From positions 62,001 through 126,000 of the forward strand of contig NZ_JOCX01000015.1 of assembly GCF_000717915.1 (NCBI RefSeq): a stretch of 64,000 bases of DNA, given 5' to 3'. Below the pieces are notes generated by a model. That model saw only the letters and a list, made by a program, of their open reading frames with translations. It did not search any database and was not told where the DNA came from. The position numbers and the translations under genes were made by a program. Below, in pieces: positions 46,172 through 54,086 of the stretch (position 1 is the stretch's first letter; every line of letters starts with the position of its first letter). The stretch is from Streptomyces sp. NRRL S-244. Its GTDB lineage: Bacteria > Actinomycetota > Actinomycetes > Streptomycetales > Streptomycetaceae.

Positions 46172-47734
46172 ATGTCATCCGCCACGCCACCGAGAGCCCG
46201 CCAACGGCTCATCCTGGGCGTTCTCATTTTCGCCCAAGTCCTCATCTGGCTCGACGGCACGATCCTGTCCACCGCCTTCGAGACGCTGACCGACCCCGTC
46301 CGCGGCCTGGGTGCCACGCCCGGCCAACTCCAGTGGGCCACGGGCGCGTACACACTGGCCTTCGCCGGGCTGATGTTCACCGGGGGCGCGCTCGGCGACC
46401 GGTTCGGGCACCGCAACACGCTGCTGGCGGGCATGGCCCTGTTCGGCGCCGCCTCGGGCTTCGCCGCGTACGCCTCCACTCCCGGCCAGCTCATCGCGGC
46501 GCGAGCGGTGATGGGCGTCGGGGCCGCCTTACTCGTCCCTGCCACCATGGCGGTGGTCAGCTGGACCTTCGAGCCCGAGCAACGGCCCGCCGCCTTCGGT
46601 ACGTTGTCCTCGTTCGCCGGGGTCGGGATCGCCGCGGGGCCGATCCTGGCCGGCGGGCTGCTCTCCCGTTTCTGGTGGGGCTCGGTGTTCCTCGTCAACG
46701 TACCGGTGGTCGTGCTCGGCCTCGGCTTCATCGCGCGGTACGTGCCGAACTTCCGCAGTCCGCAGGTCCGTCGCCTCGACCCGGCCGGGCTGCTCCTGTC
46801 GACCGGCGGCCTCGGGCTGCTCGCGTACGGCCTGATCCGCGCGGGCCAGGAGGCCTCGTTCACGGAGCCGGGCGTCTGGGGCAGCACCGCCGCGGGCATC
46901 GCGCTGATCGCCGCGTTCGTCGTCACCGAACTGCGGATCGCCGAGCCGAGTTTCGACCCCCGGCTGCTGACGCAGCGCCGCTTCGCCGCCGGGAACGTCG
47001 CCCTGATGACGGTGTTCCTGGCGATGACGGCGGGCTCCTTCTACCTCGCCTTCTACCTGCAAGGGGCGCGCCAGTACTCGGCGCTGGACGCCTCGCTCCT
47101 CGGGCTGCCGGGCGCGCTCGGCGTGGTCGTCGGCTCGCCGATCGCGGTGCGGCTGACCGGCAGGACCTCGGTCCGGCGTGTCGGCGCGATCGCGCTGACC
47201 GCCGCGGCCCTGGCCATGGGGGCGGTGGCGCTGTTCGACGCGAGCACGCCGATCGCCTGGTACCCGGTGGTCATGCTGGTGCAGGGGACGTCGATCGGCA
47301 TGGTGATCGCTCCCGTCACCGGCGCCGTACTGGGTTCCCTGCCCCTGGAGCGGGCCGGCGCGGGAAGCGCGGTCAACAGCACCCTGCGCCAGACCGGCAG
47401 CGTGCTGGGGATCGCCGCGGGCGGCACGATCACGTCGATCGTCTACCGGCACGCGATCGAGGGCTCGCTGACGGGCCTTCCGGATCCGGTCCGGGACCAG
47501 GCCCGGGTCTCGGCGGAGCTCGCCCGCCATGTCGCGGCCGCGACGCACGACCCCGGACTCGCCCGGGCGGCCGACGCCGCCTTCATCCACGCCATGCACG
47601 TGGGCGCCCTCTGGACGGCGGGATTCGCCCTGATCGGCGTGGTGGTCCTGCTCATCGGATTCCGCCCGGTCCGCCGCCAGAACCCCGCCGAGGAGGCCCG
47701 CCCGAGCCCGGCGACGAGTTCGACCGGGTCATGA
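46172..47734 (+). CDS. MFS drug exporter (DHA2/EmrB-QacA type)
   Basis: 520 residues with fourteen membrane segments. Motif A is GGALGDRFGHRNTLLAGM, motif B is near ARAVMGVGAALLVPATMAV, and motif C-like glycine-rich GVGIAAGPILAGGLL follows. WLDGTILSTAF in the first segment carries the D-type motif of 14-helix drug/proton antiporters. A TTA codon at 46529-46531 (codon 120) suggests bldA control, which fits export of a stationary-phase product. It is probably repressed by the divergent MarR protein. The strong 47747 hairpin ends its transcript. The substrate is unknown. Confidence 0.93.
   Translation: MSSATPPRARQRLILGVLIFAQVLIWLDGTILSTAFETLTDPVRGLGATPGQLQWATGAYTLAFAGLMFTGGALGDRFGHRNTLLAGMALFGAASGFAAYASTPGQLIAARAVMGVGAALLVPATMAVVSWTFEPEQRPAAFGTLSSFAGVGIAAGPILAGGLLSRFWWGSVFLVNVPVVVLGLGFIARYVPNFRSPQVRRLDPAGLLLSTGGLGLLAYGLIRAGQEASFTEPGVWGSTAAGIALIAAFVVTELRIAEPSFDPRLLTQRRFAAGNVALMTVFLAMTAGSFYLAFYLQGARQYSALDASLLGLPGALGVVVGSPIAVRLTGRTSVRRVGAIALTAAALAMGAVALFDASTPIAWYPVVMLVQGTSIGMVIAPVTGAVLGSLPLERAGAGSAVNSTLRQTGSVLGIAAGGTITSIVYRHAIEGSLTGLPDPVRDQARVSAELARHVAAATHDPGLARAADAAFIHAMHVGALWTAGFALIGVVVLLIGFRPVRRQNPAEEARPSPATSSTGS
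46529..46531 (+). other. TTA leucine codon (codon 120) in the MFS exporter gene
   Basis: The frame reads GCC GCC TTA CTC GTC. TTA codons depend on the bldA tRNA in Streptomyces and are typical of pathway-linked or developmental genes. Confidence 0.85.
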
Positions 47735-47746
47735 GGGCGAACCCGA

Positions 47747-47772
47747 GCCGCGGCCCTTCGGTGGGCCGCGGC
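47747..47772. terminator. Bidirectional hairpin between MFS and LppU-like genes
   Basis: GCCGCGGCCC (47747-47756) pairs perfectly with 47763-47772 around TTCGGT. It fills the 55-bp convergent gap. Confidence 0.75.
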
Positions 47773-47789
47773 GCGGGGGTGGGGTGGGG

Positions 47790-48320
47790 TCAGGGCTTCT
47801 TGAGCTCGTCTATGCAGAGCACGAACTGCTTGCCCGAGCTGCGCCGGGAGCCGCGCATCTGCTCCTCGTAGCCGATGTCCGACACGCCCTTGCACTGGTT
47901 CGTGTCGAGGGAGTCGGGGATCACCTTGACCACCTTGTACTGGGCGGTCGCGCCACCGCACTTCACCACCTGGAGGTCGGGGCTCACGGTGTTGCCCTTG
48001 TTCGTCAGGCAGTCTCCGACCTTCGCCTTGTCGGCGTCGTCGCGGCTGGCGTAATAGCCCACCGCGGCCGCGATGACCACGACCACGGCGACGATGATCT
48101 TCAGGATCTTCATGACCCCCATGCGCTTGCGCGGCGGCGCGGGCGGGGCGGCGAACTGCTGCGGGTAGGGGTACTGCTGCGGCGGGGCGCCGTACGGCGG
48201 CTGGCCCGGCTGCTGGGGCTGTCCGTATCCCGGCTGGGGCGGGTAGCCCTGCGGCGGCTGCTGGGCGTGCGGGGCGGGCTGGCCGTACGGGCCGGGGCCC
48301 GGCTGGGGCGGGTAGGTCAT
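47790..48320 (-). CDS. LppU/SCO3897-like membrane protein
   Basis: 176 residues from the ATG at 48320 (MTYPPQPGPGPYGQ). The first 70 residues are a Pro/Gln/Tyr-rich low-complexity region inside the cell, followed by a basic patch, one membrane segment (ILKIIVAVVVVIAAAVGYYAS, about 80-100) and an outer domain with three or four Cys (VGDCLTNKGN, VVKCGGA, NQCKGV, LCIDEL). This matches the actinobacterial LppU/SCO3897 family of unknown function. It stands alone after a bidirectional terminator. Confidence 0.82.
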   Translation of the reverse strand: MTYPPQPGPGPYGQPAPHAQQPPQGYPPQPGYGQPQQPGQPPYGAPPQQYPYPQQFAAPPAPPRKRMGVMKILKIIVAVVVVIAAAVGYYASRDDADKAKVGDCLTNKGNTVSPDLQVVKCGGATAQYKVVKVIPDSLDTNQCKGVSDIGYEEQMRGSRRSSGKQFVLCIDELKKP

Positions 48321-48421
48321 GCGGGAATCCCCCGAGAGCGTGTGCACTGTGCGTTGTTTGACGTGCGCACGCTATAACAATGCACTGACACGAGCCGCAT
48401 CGCGCTCAGGCGGCCGGAGCC

Positions 48422-48961
48422 CTACCCGCGGAAGGCGGTCGCGCGAACAGTGGTGCCGCAGAGTGCGAACTCACCGCCGTCGCTGGGCGCCAGCTGGTAG
48501 CGGCCGCCCGCCACACCCACCACCATCGACGGCGCGACGAAGGGATCCGCGCCGGAGGCGCAGTAGCCGTCCGCCTCGCCGAGCACGGGCGTGAAGGTGA
48601 GCTGCGCCGAGGCGCGGCCGCCGGCCGCCAGTTGCACCGGCCCCGACTTGCCGACGCGGATCACCTGGAGCGGCTTGTTCTTGTCCGGCGAGCCCTGACC
48701 CGCGAGCGCCACGGTCGGGAAGCCGTTCAGCACGCACGGCTTCGTCCCCTTGTTGGTCACCGTGATCCGTACCTGGGCGGACCCGGTCGGCTGTGCGCTG
48801 TTCGCGACGACCTGGGTGCTCGTGCACGGGGCCGGCGCCCGGCGCGGCTCGTCCGCGGTGGCGGCGGTCCCGGAACCGGCCACCAGCGTTCCGGACGCGA
48901 AGCCCGCCAGCAGGAGTACGGACGAAGCCTTGATCGCGACGCATCGCGTTGCGCGTTTCAT
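48422..48961 (-). CDS. Secreted DUF4232 protein
   Basis: 179 residues with a signal peptide (about 1-36). The mature part has the DUF4232 pattern: PCTSTQVVANSAQPTGSAQVRITVTNKGTKPCVLNGFPTVAL, then LAAGGRASAQLTFTPVLGEADGYCASG, with paired Cys. DUF4232 domains are immunoglobulin-like modules found on actinobacterial secreted proteins and kinases; the function is unknown. It lies 66 bp downstream of the start-distal CHAT gene boundary, on the same strand as that gene, but a terminator hairpin separates them. Confidence 0.85.
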   Translation of the reverse strand: MKRATRCVAIKASSVLLLAGFASGTLVAGSGTAATADEPRRAPAPCTSTQVVANSAQPTGSAQVRITVTNKGTKPCVLNGFPTVALAGQGSPDKNKPLQVIRVGKSGPVQLAAGGRASAQLTFTPVLGEADGYCASGADPFVAPSMVVGVAGGRYQLAPSDGGEFALCGTTVRATAFRG

Positions 48962-49004
48962 GGGTTGTCCTCCACGGTTCGCCCCTCCCCCAGCGTCCCA
49001 CCAA

Positions 49005-49023
49005 CCCGCGCCGTCGGCGCGGG
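49005..49023 (-). terminator. Short hairpin after the TPR-CHAT gene
   Basis: CCCGCGCC pairs with GGCGCGGG around GTC, 5 bp past the TPR-CHAT stop. The stem is short but very GC-rich. Confidence 0.5.
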
Positions 49024-49027
49024 CGGC

Positions 49028-52000
49028 TCACGCCCCCGCGTGGAGGTGGGCGGCCCACAGGAGCGGGGCGCGCCTGCGGTCATAGCCGGGCGGCAGGTCG
49101 TGGCCGTCCCGGACCTGGCGCACTGCGGCGTGCAGGGCGCGGGCGGCCCGGTCGGGGTCGATCGCCCCCGAATCCGTCCGGAGGCCGTCGTAGAAGGCCC
49201 GGGCGATGCGGACGGCGGTCTGGTCGTCGATCTCCCACAGTGTGCCGATGACATGGGGGAAGCCGGCGAGCTGGAAAGCGGACGTGAGGTGGATGGCCTC
49301 GTCGAGCAGGCCGACGGTGTCGATGGCCGCCGTACGGCAGGCGGACAGGTAGGCCAGCCTGGCGTGGTCGAGGGCGACCGGGTCCAGGCTCTTGACGGTG
49401 AACGGGTCCTGCGCGTGGTCGCGGAGCAGCAGCCTGCTCCGCGAGGGGTCGGCGGGATCGCTCGTTCCGTGGCAGGCGAAGTGCGCGATCGCGCAGTGGG
49501 GCAGGTGCGCCAGTACGTTGGCCTTCGTGGGGGCGGTGCCGCCCTCCGCCCGGTCCTGCTCCCTGAGGACGACGCGGTGCGGAAAGCGGGCCTCCAGCAT
49601 GTCGGCCTCGGCGTCGACGAAGCGCAACCGGCCTGCCCCGGGCAGGCCGGGCGTGGTGGGCATGGCGACGATCAGCGCACGGTCGCCGGCGGCGGTCGCA
49701 GCGGCGGTGGCAGTGGTACCGGCGCCCGCGCCCGGGGGCCGACCGCGTTCGCGGGCGTGGCGCAGCGCGCGTACGGTCGGGGTGTAGGAGGAGACGACCC
49801 GGTCCATCACGGTGCGCCGGTACGGGTCGTCCGGCGCGTCGGCGTGATGACCGGCGGCATGCAGCGGCAGGAGTCCCAGCAGTCCGCCCGGCGCCCACCA
49901 CACACGGGGCAGGGCCTCGGCGCCCTCCGCGTCGGGCGCAGGCGGACCCTTGTGCCCCAGGGCCTCCAGTACGGGGCCGGCGGCGGCGTCCCACAGCCAT
50001 TCGAGGACGTCGACGAGTACGGCCTGCGCCTCCTCCCGCTCGGCAGGGTCCGCCCCCGAGAGCGCCGAGTACTGCGCCCGCCGGAAGGCGTTGATCCGGT
50101 CGACCACGGTGGCCTGGCCGAGCCCGGGGAGCGCGAGGCTGGTGAGCCCCTCGGCCGTGAGGAGCAGCGCGTCGCTGCGGTGGCCGCTGACGTTGAACAC
50201 CACGATCGGGCCGTGGGACGCCTCGGCCCTGAGTTCGTCGACGGTGGGCGGCAGGGCGAAGGAGGTGAAACCCTCCAGGTCGCGGATCTCGGTGAGGAGG
50301 GCGGTGAACTCCTCCGCCAGTCGGTGCCGGTCGTACGTCGCCGTTTCCGCGGGCTGGTCGAGAGCGTCGCGCAACTCGGTGAATCTGAGCGCCAGTTCAG
50401 GGTGGCGGCCGCGCAGGTCGGTCAGGTCGCCGCGGCTCTCCAGTGCCTGGCCGAGCATGACGGCGCGGCCCACCTCCAGCAGGGCCAAGGCGCGCTCCGC
50501 CCGCCCGGTCGCGGTCCCGCCCGGGGCTGCGAGCGCGAGCGCGGCTGCGGTACCGGCCAGGCCCGCCACGTCGCCGATCGCGTCCTGCCGGTCCTGGCGT
50601 TCCAGCCGGCGCCCGGCCATCTGCGGCATCAGGCGCACGGCCGCGTCCGCCGCCCGCGCCGCGCGTTCCGCCGCACCGGACTTCGCCAGCAGACGGGCTG
50701 CGGACAGCCCCGCGTGGATCCGGACGGACACCGTTGACAGCACGGTCGTCGACGCCGCGGTCCAGGCCGCCACCGCCGCGTCCCGGTCCGCCTCGTCCGC
50801 GTCCTGGTCGAACCGTGCGAGCAGCGCGTCTGCGAGGTTGTTCAGGTAGACGGCACGCTCGGGGTGGTCGGCGGGAGCCGCCTCGACCGCCTGCCGGCCG
50901 ACGGCGACCGCCTCGTCCAGGTCCGAGCGGACACCGGTCCGGCCGAAGCGGAACCTCAACGCCGGGCCGAGGTTGGACAGGTACCGCGGGCGCTGCGGAT
51001 GGCCGGGCGGAACGGCATCCACCGACTGCCGATGGCGGTCGATCGCCGCGTCCAGGTCCCCGAGGACGCCGAGCCGCCCGAACCGGACCTGGAGTGCTCC
51101 CCCGAGGTTCGACAGGAACATCGCGCGATCGAGATGGGTGGTCGGCGCCGTGCCGACCGCCTGCCGCCCCACCTCGATGGCGGCGTCCAGGTCCCCGATG
51201 TCGTGCAGCCGCGCGAACCGGGCCCGCAGCATGTTCCCGAGGTTGGAGAGGTACCACGCGCGCTGGGGGTGGTCGGCCGGGACGGCCTCCACCGCCTCCT
51301 GGAGCCGGTCGATGGCGTCGTTCAGATCCGCGAGGGCTCCGATCCTCTCGTACCGGGCCCACAGTCCTCCGCCGAGGTTCGACAGACACATGGCCAGGTC
51401 GGGACGGCCGGGACGGCCGGGACGGCCGGGACGGTCGGGACGGTCGGGACGGCCCGCAGCGGCCGCCTCCACCGCCTGCCGGCCCACCTCGATGGCGGCG
51501 TCCGCATCCGCGGCGCGGCCGGCCCGGACGAACCGCTGCTGGAGCGCGATGCCGAGGTTCGACAGGAACACGGCGCGACCGGGGTGGGCTTCGGGCGCCG
51601 TGTCCACCGCCTGCCGGGCCGCCTCTACGGCCTCGCCCAAGTCCCCGACGGCGCCGGTCCGTTCGAAGCGGAGCCGTAGGGCGTTGCCGAGGTTGGACAG
51701 GACCTCGGCGCGGCCGGGCTGGTCCACGGGGAACATGGACGCCGCTTCCCGGTACCGGGCGATGGCGCCGTCCAGGTCCGGCAGCGCTCCGGCCCGCTCG
51801 TAGCGGGAGCGCAGCACGCGCCCCAGGCCGGTCAGGACCAGCGCGCGGTAGAGGCCGTCATCGGGGGTGGTCCGCGCCGCCTGCCCGAGCAGGGCGATGG
51901 CGCTGTCGAGGTCCTCCGTCGCTCCGGCCCGGTCGAACCGGGCGCTCAGCGCCTCTCCGAGGTTGTAGAGGTACATGGCGCGGCCGGGCTCCCCGGCGAC

Positions 52001-52576
52001 CGCCGACAAGGCCTCCCGGAAGCGGTCGATCGCGCCGTCGAGGTCGGCCGACGGGCCGCCCCGGCGCGATGTGATCCGCAGCACGTTGCCGAGGGCGGTC
52101 AGGTGGATGGCGCGGTGGGGGTGGCCGGCGGGCACGGCCTCCACGATGCGCCGCCACAGGTTCGCCGTACCGGAAAGCCGCTCCGGGTCGTCCGACTCGT
52201 CCAAGCCCGCGAGCAGTTGCATGGCGTACCCGGCCGCGTTCTCCGCGAGGACGGGCACCAGCGGCTCCGGCAGGTTGTCGTCGCCGGCCAGGAAGCACGC
52301 GGTGAGTGCCTGCACGGCAATCCGCAGATCCGGTTGGTCCTGGCCCCGCCCCGGGTCCGGGCCCAGGTCCTGGTCCCGGTCCTGGTCCGTCCGCGCGGCC
52401 GTCGCCTGGTGGCGGAACCAGTGGAACCAGCCGAGCAGATGGCGGACGGCGAGGTCCTCGTCGGCGGGCAGCAGCTCCGCGAGCCGCCGCGCTTCGCTCA
52501 GGGCCTCGGCTTCCCATACCGGTGTCACGTCCCGCAGTTCCACAACACGCCGCAGCCGCGCCGCCATTGCGTCCAT
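49028..52576 (-). CDS. TPR-CHAT protein (caspase-like peptidase with tetratricopeptide repeats)
   Basis: About 1182 residues from the ATG at 52576; a GTG at 52630 is possible. The N-terminal part (DLAVRHLLGWFHWFRHQA) is typical of actinobacterial CHAT proteins. About nine TPR-like repeats of roughly 44 residues follow, each with a LSNLG or LNNLA core and HPxRA turn. One is interrupted by an Arg-Pro-Asp/Gly run from 9-bp DNA repeats. The CHAT domain (about 860-1182) has the catalytic His1036 (HFACHG) and Cys1080 (LSACRTA) of clan CD peptidases. Such proteins act as triggered proteases in conflict or death systems, including the type III-E CRISPR partner. No CRISPR genes are present; the divergent two genes are the likely partners. 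Confidence 0.93.
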   Translation of the reverse strand: MDAMAARLRRVVELRDVTPVWEAEALSEARRLAELLPADEDLAVRHLLGWFHWFRHQATAARTDQDRDQDLGPDPGRGQDQPDLRIAVQALTACFLAGDDNLPEPLVPVLAENAAGYAMQLLAGLDESDDPERLSGTANLWRRIVEAVPAGHPHRAIHLTALGNVLRITSRRGGPSADLDGAIDRFREALSAVAGEPGRAMYLYNLGEALSARFDRAGATEDLDSAIALLGQAARTTPDDGLYRALVLTGLGRVLRSRYERAGALPDLDGAIARYREAASMFPVDQPGRAEVLSNLGNALRLRFERTGAVGDLGEAVEAARQAVDTAPEAHPGRAVFLSNLGIALQQRFVRAGRAADADAAIEVGRQAVEAAAAGRPDRPDRPGRPGRPGRPDLAMCLSNLGGGLWARYERIGALADLNDAIDRLQEAVEAVPADHPQRAWYLSNLGNMLRARFARLHDIGDLDAAIEVGRQAVGTAPTTHLDRAMFLSNLGGALQVRFGRLGVLGDLDAAIDRHRQSVDAVPPGHPQRPRYLSNLGPALRFRFGRTGVRSDLDEAVAVGRQAVEAAPADHPERAVYLNNLADALLARFDQDADEADRDAAVAAWTAASTTVLSTVSVRIHAGLSAARLLAKSGAAERAARAADAAVRLMPQMAGRRLERQDRQDAIGDVAGLAGTAAALALAAPGGTATGRAERALALLEVGRAVMLGQALESRGDLTDLRGRHPELALRFTELRDALDQPAETATYDRHRLAEEFTALLTEIRDLEGFTSFALPPTVDELRAEASHGPIVVFNVSGHRSDALLLTAEGLTSLALPGLGQATVVDRINAFRRAQYSALSGADPAEREEAQAVLVDVLEWLWDAAAGPVLEALGHKGPPAPDAEGAEALPRVWWAPGGLLGLLPLHAAGHHADAPDDPYRRTVMDRVVSSYTPTVRALRHARERGRPPGAGAGTTATAAATAAGDRALIVAMPTTPGLPGAGRLRFVDAEADMLEARFPHRVVLREQDRAEGGTAPTKANVLAHLPHCAIAHFACHGTSDPADPSRSRLLLRDHAQDPFTVKSLDPVALDHARLAYLSACRTAAIDTVGLLDEAIHLTSAFQLAGFPHVIGTLWEIDDQTAVRIARAFYDGLRTDSGAIDPDRAARALHAAVRQVRDGHDLPPGYDRRRAPLLWAAHLHAGA
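51401..51454. repeat. Six 9-bp tandem units inside the TPR-CHAT gene
   Basis: The unit GGGACGGCC/GGGACGGTC is repeated six times without gap. Read on the minus strand it codes an RPD/RPG run between two TPR repeats, extending a conserved HPDRA-like turn. It is a multiple of three, so copy-number change keeps the frame. Confidence 0.9.
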
Positions 52577-52724
52577 AGCCGCCTGAGCAGCCGGTCGTTC
52601 CGTGCGCGCTGGGTCCCCCGGATGACTCACGTCGGGTGATGCTAGTCCTACGATCCCCGCACCGGCGGGTAGTTCCTCGGATACGCTCCGCGACAGCTGC
52701 AACGAGGCGATGGCGGGGGCGAGG

Positions 52725-53120
52725 ATGGCGGAGCCCGAGGAGACGGCGCGGGAGCTGGGGATCGTGTGTGCGAACGCGGACGCGATCCGCGGGCGCCTGC
52801 GCCGCGGTCCGGCCGGTGACGACGCCGTGCTGGAAGACGTGCTCACCGCGGCGCGGGGCGGGCGGGAGACCGGTGACGCGTTCGAGGTCCTGCACGCCGT
52901 CCTCCAATCCCTCGGCGACCCCCGGGGCCTGCACGCCTACAGCGAGACCGGCGGCTCGGCGGAGCGCGGGGTGCATGCCGCCGGCGTTGCCCGCGACCGC
53001 TCCGGCGAGCCGGTCTACGTGTGCCCGGGCCACCGCTGTACGCGCTACGGGTGGCCGGACCACGCGACGGCGCCGCTCTGCGCGATCAGCGGGGACCGGC
53101 TGCGCCTGGATCGGCTGTAG
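52725..53120 (+). CDS. Small Cys/His-rich protein of a CHAT-linked module
   Basis: 131 residues from the ATG at 52725; another ATG at 52710 adds five residues. A helical N-terminal part (residues 1-70, CANADAIRGRLRRGPAGDD then a VLHAVLQSLGDP helix) is followed by a compact C-terminal motif with Cys100, His103, Cys105, His113 and Cys119, which looks like a zinc-knuckle (VYVCPGHRC ... APLCAISG). It is divergent from the TPR-CHAT gene and only 2 bp before the membrane protein gene, so the last two are co-translated. Similar small proteins accompany actinobacterial CHAT and vWA-MoxR-type conflict loci. The biochemical role is unknown; an adaptor between CHAT protein and membrane partner is inferred. 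Confidence 0.75.
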   Translation: MAEPEETARELGIVCANADAIRGRLRRGPAGDDAVLEDVLTAARGGRETGDAFEVLHAVLQSLGDPRGLHAYSETGGSAERGVHAAGVARDRSGEPVYVCPGHRCTRYGWPDHATAPLCAISGDRLRLDRL

Positions 53121-53122
53121 CG

Positions 53123-54070
53123 GTGGGGACCCTGCTGGGAGAACTGGGCAAGAAGCTGGCCGAGCGGTGGCTGTCCCTGCTGGTCCTGCCCGGCGTCCTC
53201 TACCTGGCGGTGGCGGCCCTGGCCCGGACGCTCGGCCAGGCCCACCCCTTCGCCGTGGGCCGCCTTGCCGGCCAGGTCACCGCGTGGGCCGGGGCGCCGG
53301 CCGCGCGCACCGTCGGAGGGCAGGTCGTGGTGCTGGCCGCGGTACTGGTCGGCGCCGCGGCCGTCGGGGTCGTCGCGCAGGCTCTCGGCTCCGCCGTCGA
53401 ACGGGTCCAGCTGGCCGCCGACTGGCCGTCCTGGCCGGCTCCGGCCCGCGGGCTCGCGTACCGGATCACCGTCCGTCGCCGGCGCCGCTGGCGGACGGCC
53501 GCCGAGACCTGGCACCGGCACCGGGAGCAGGCCGCCGCCGCCCGGACGCGCGGCGAACGCGCGGATCCCACCGGGCGGCTCGCCGCCCGGGCGGCGATGG
53601 TCCGGATATCCGCCGAGCATCCCGACCGCCCCACCTGGAGCGGCGACCGCATCCATGCCGCGGCCGTCCGCGTGGACCGCGACCACCGGCTCGATCTGGC
53701 CGCGCTGTGGCCGCACTTGTGGCTGGTCCTGCCCGACACCGCCCGCGCCGAGGTCACGGCCGCCCGCCAGGCCCTCTCCCGGGCCACCACGCTGACCGCC
53801 TGGGCCCTGCTCTACCTGCCGCTCGCCCTGTGGTGGTGGCCCGCCGCCGCGATCGCCGTCGTTCTGGCGCTCGCCGGGCGGCACCGCACCCGGTCCGCCG
53901 CCGACACCTACGCCACTCTGCTCGAGGCCGCCACGCGCCTGCAAGCCCGCGATCTCGCGGGCCCCCTCGGGCTGGACCCGACCGGCCCGCTGACCCGCGA
54001 GGCGGGTGCCACGCTGGGCCTCCACCTGGCGCCGAGCCCGCCGCCGCGACCGTACGACGGGGGCCCGTGA
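53123..54070 (+). CDS. Membrane protein of a CHAT-linked module
   Basis: 315 residues from the GTG at 53123, two bases after the preceding stop. Two membrane segments lie near the N-terminus (LSLLVLPGVLYLAVAALA, about 15-35; VVLAAVLVGAAAVGVVAQAL, about 62-82), then a basic cytoplasmic region (ITVRRRRRWRTAAETWHRHRE) and a conserved-looking block WSGDRIHAAAVRVDRDHRLDLAALWPHLWLVLPD. One or two further segments (about 222-258) and a short tail complete it. No enzyme motif is visible. Its tight coupling to the Cys/His-rich protein and divergence from the TPR-CHAT gene suggest a membrane target or anchor of a peptidase-based defence or stress system. Confidence 0.78.
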   Translation: MGTLLGELGKKLAERWLSLLVLPGVLYLAVAALARTLGQAHPFAVGRLAGQVTAWAGAPAARTVGGQVVVLAAVLVGAAAVGVVAQALGSAVERVQLAADWPSWPAPARGLAYRITVRRRRRWRTAAETWHRHREQAAAARTRGERADPTGRLAARAAMVRISAEHPDRPTWSGDRIHAAAVRVDRDHRLDLAALWPHLWLVLPDTARAEVTAARQALSRATTLTAWALLYLPLALWWWPAAAIAVVLALAGRHRTRSAADTYATLLEAATRLQARDLAGPLGLDPTGPLTREAGATLGLHLAPSPPPRPYDGGP

Positions 54071-54086
54071 CGCACGGGGGTTCCGC

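Noticed and set aside
51401..51454. CRISPR array
   Set aside because: The 9-bp units are contiguous, without spacers, and encode protein; there are no cas genes.
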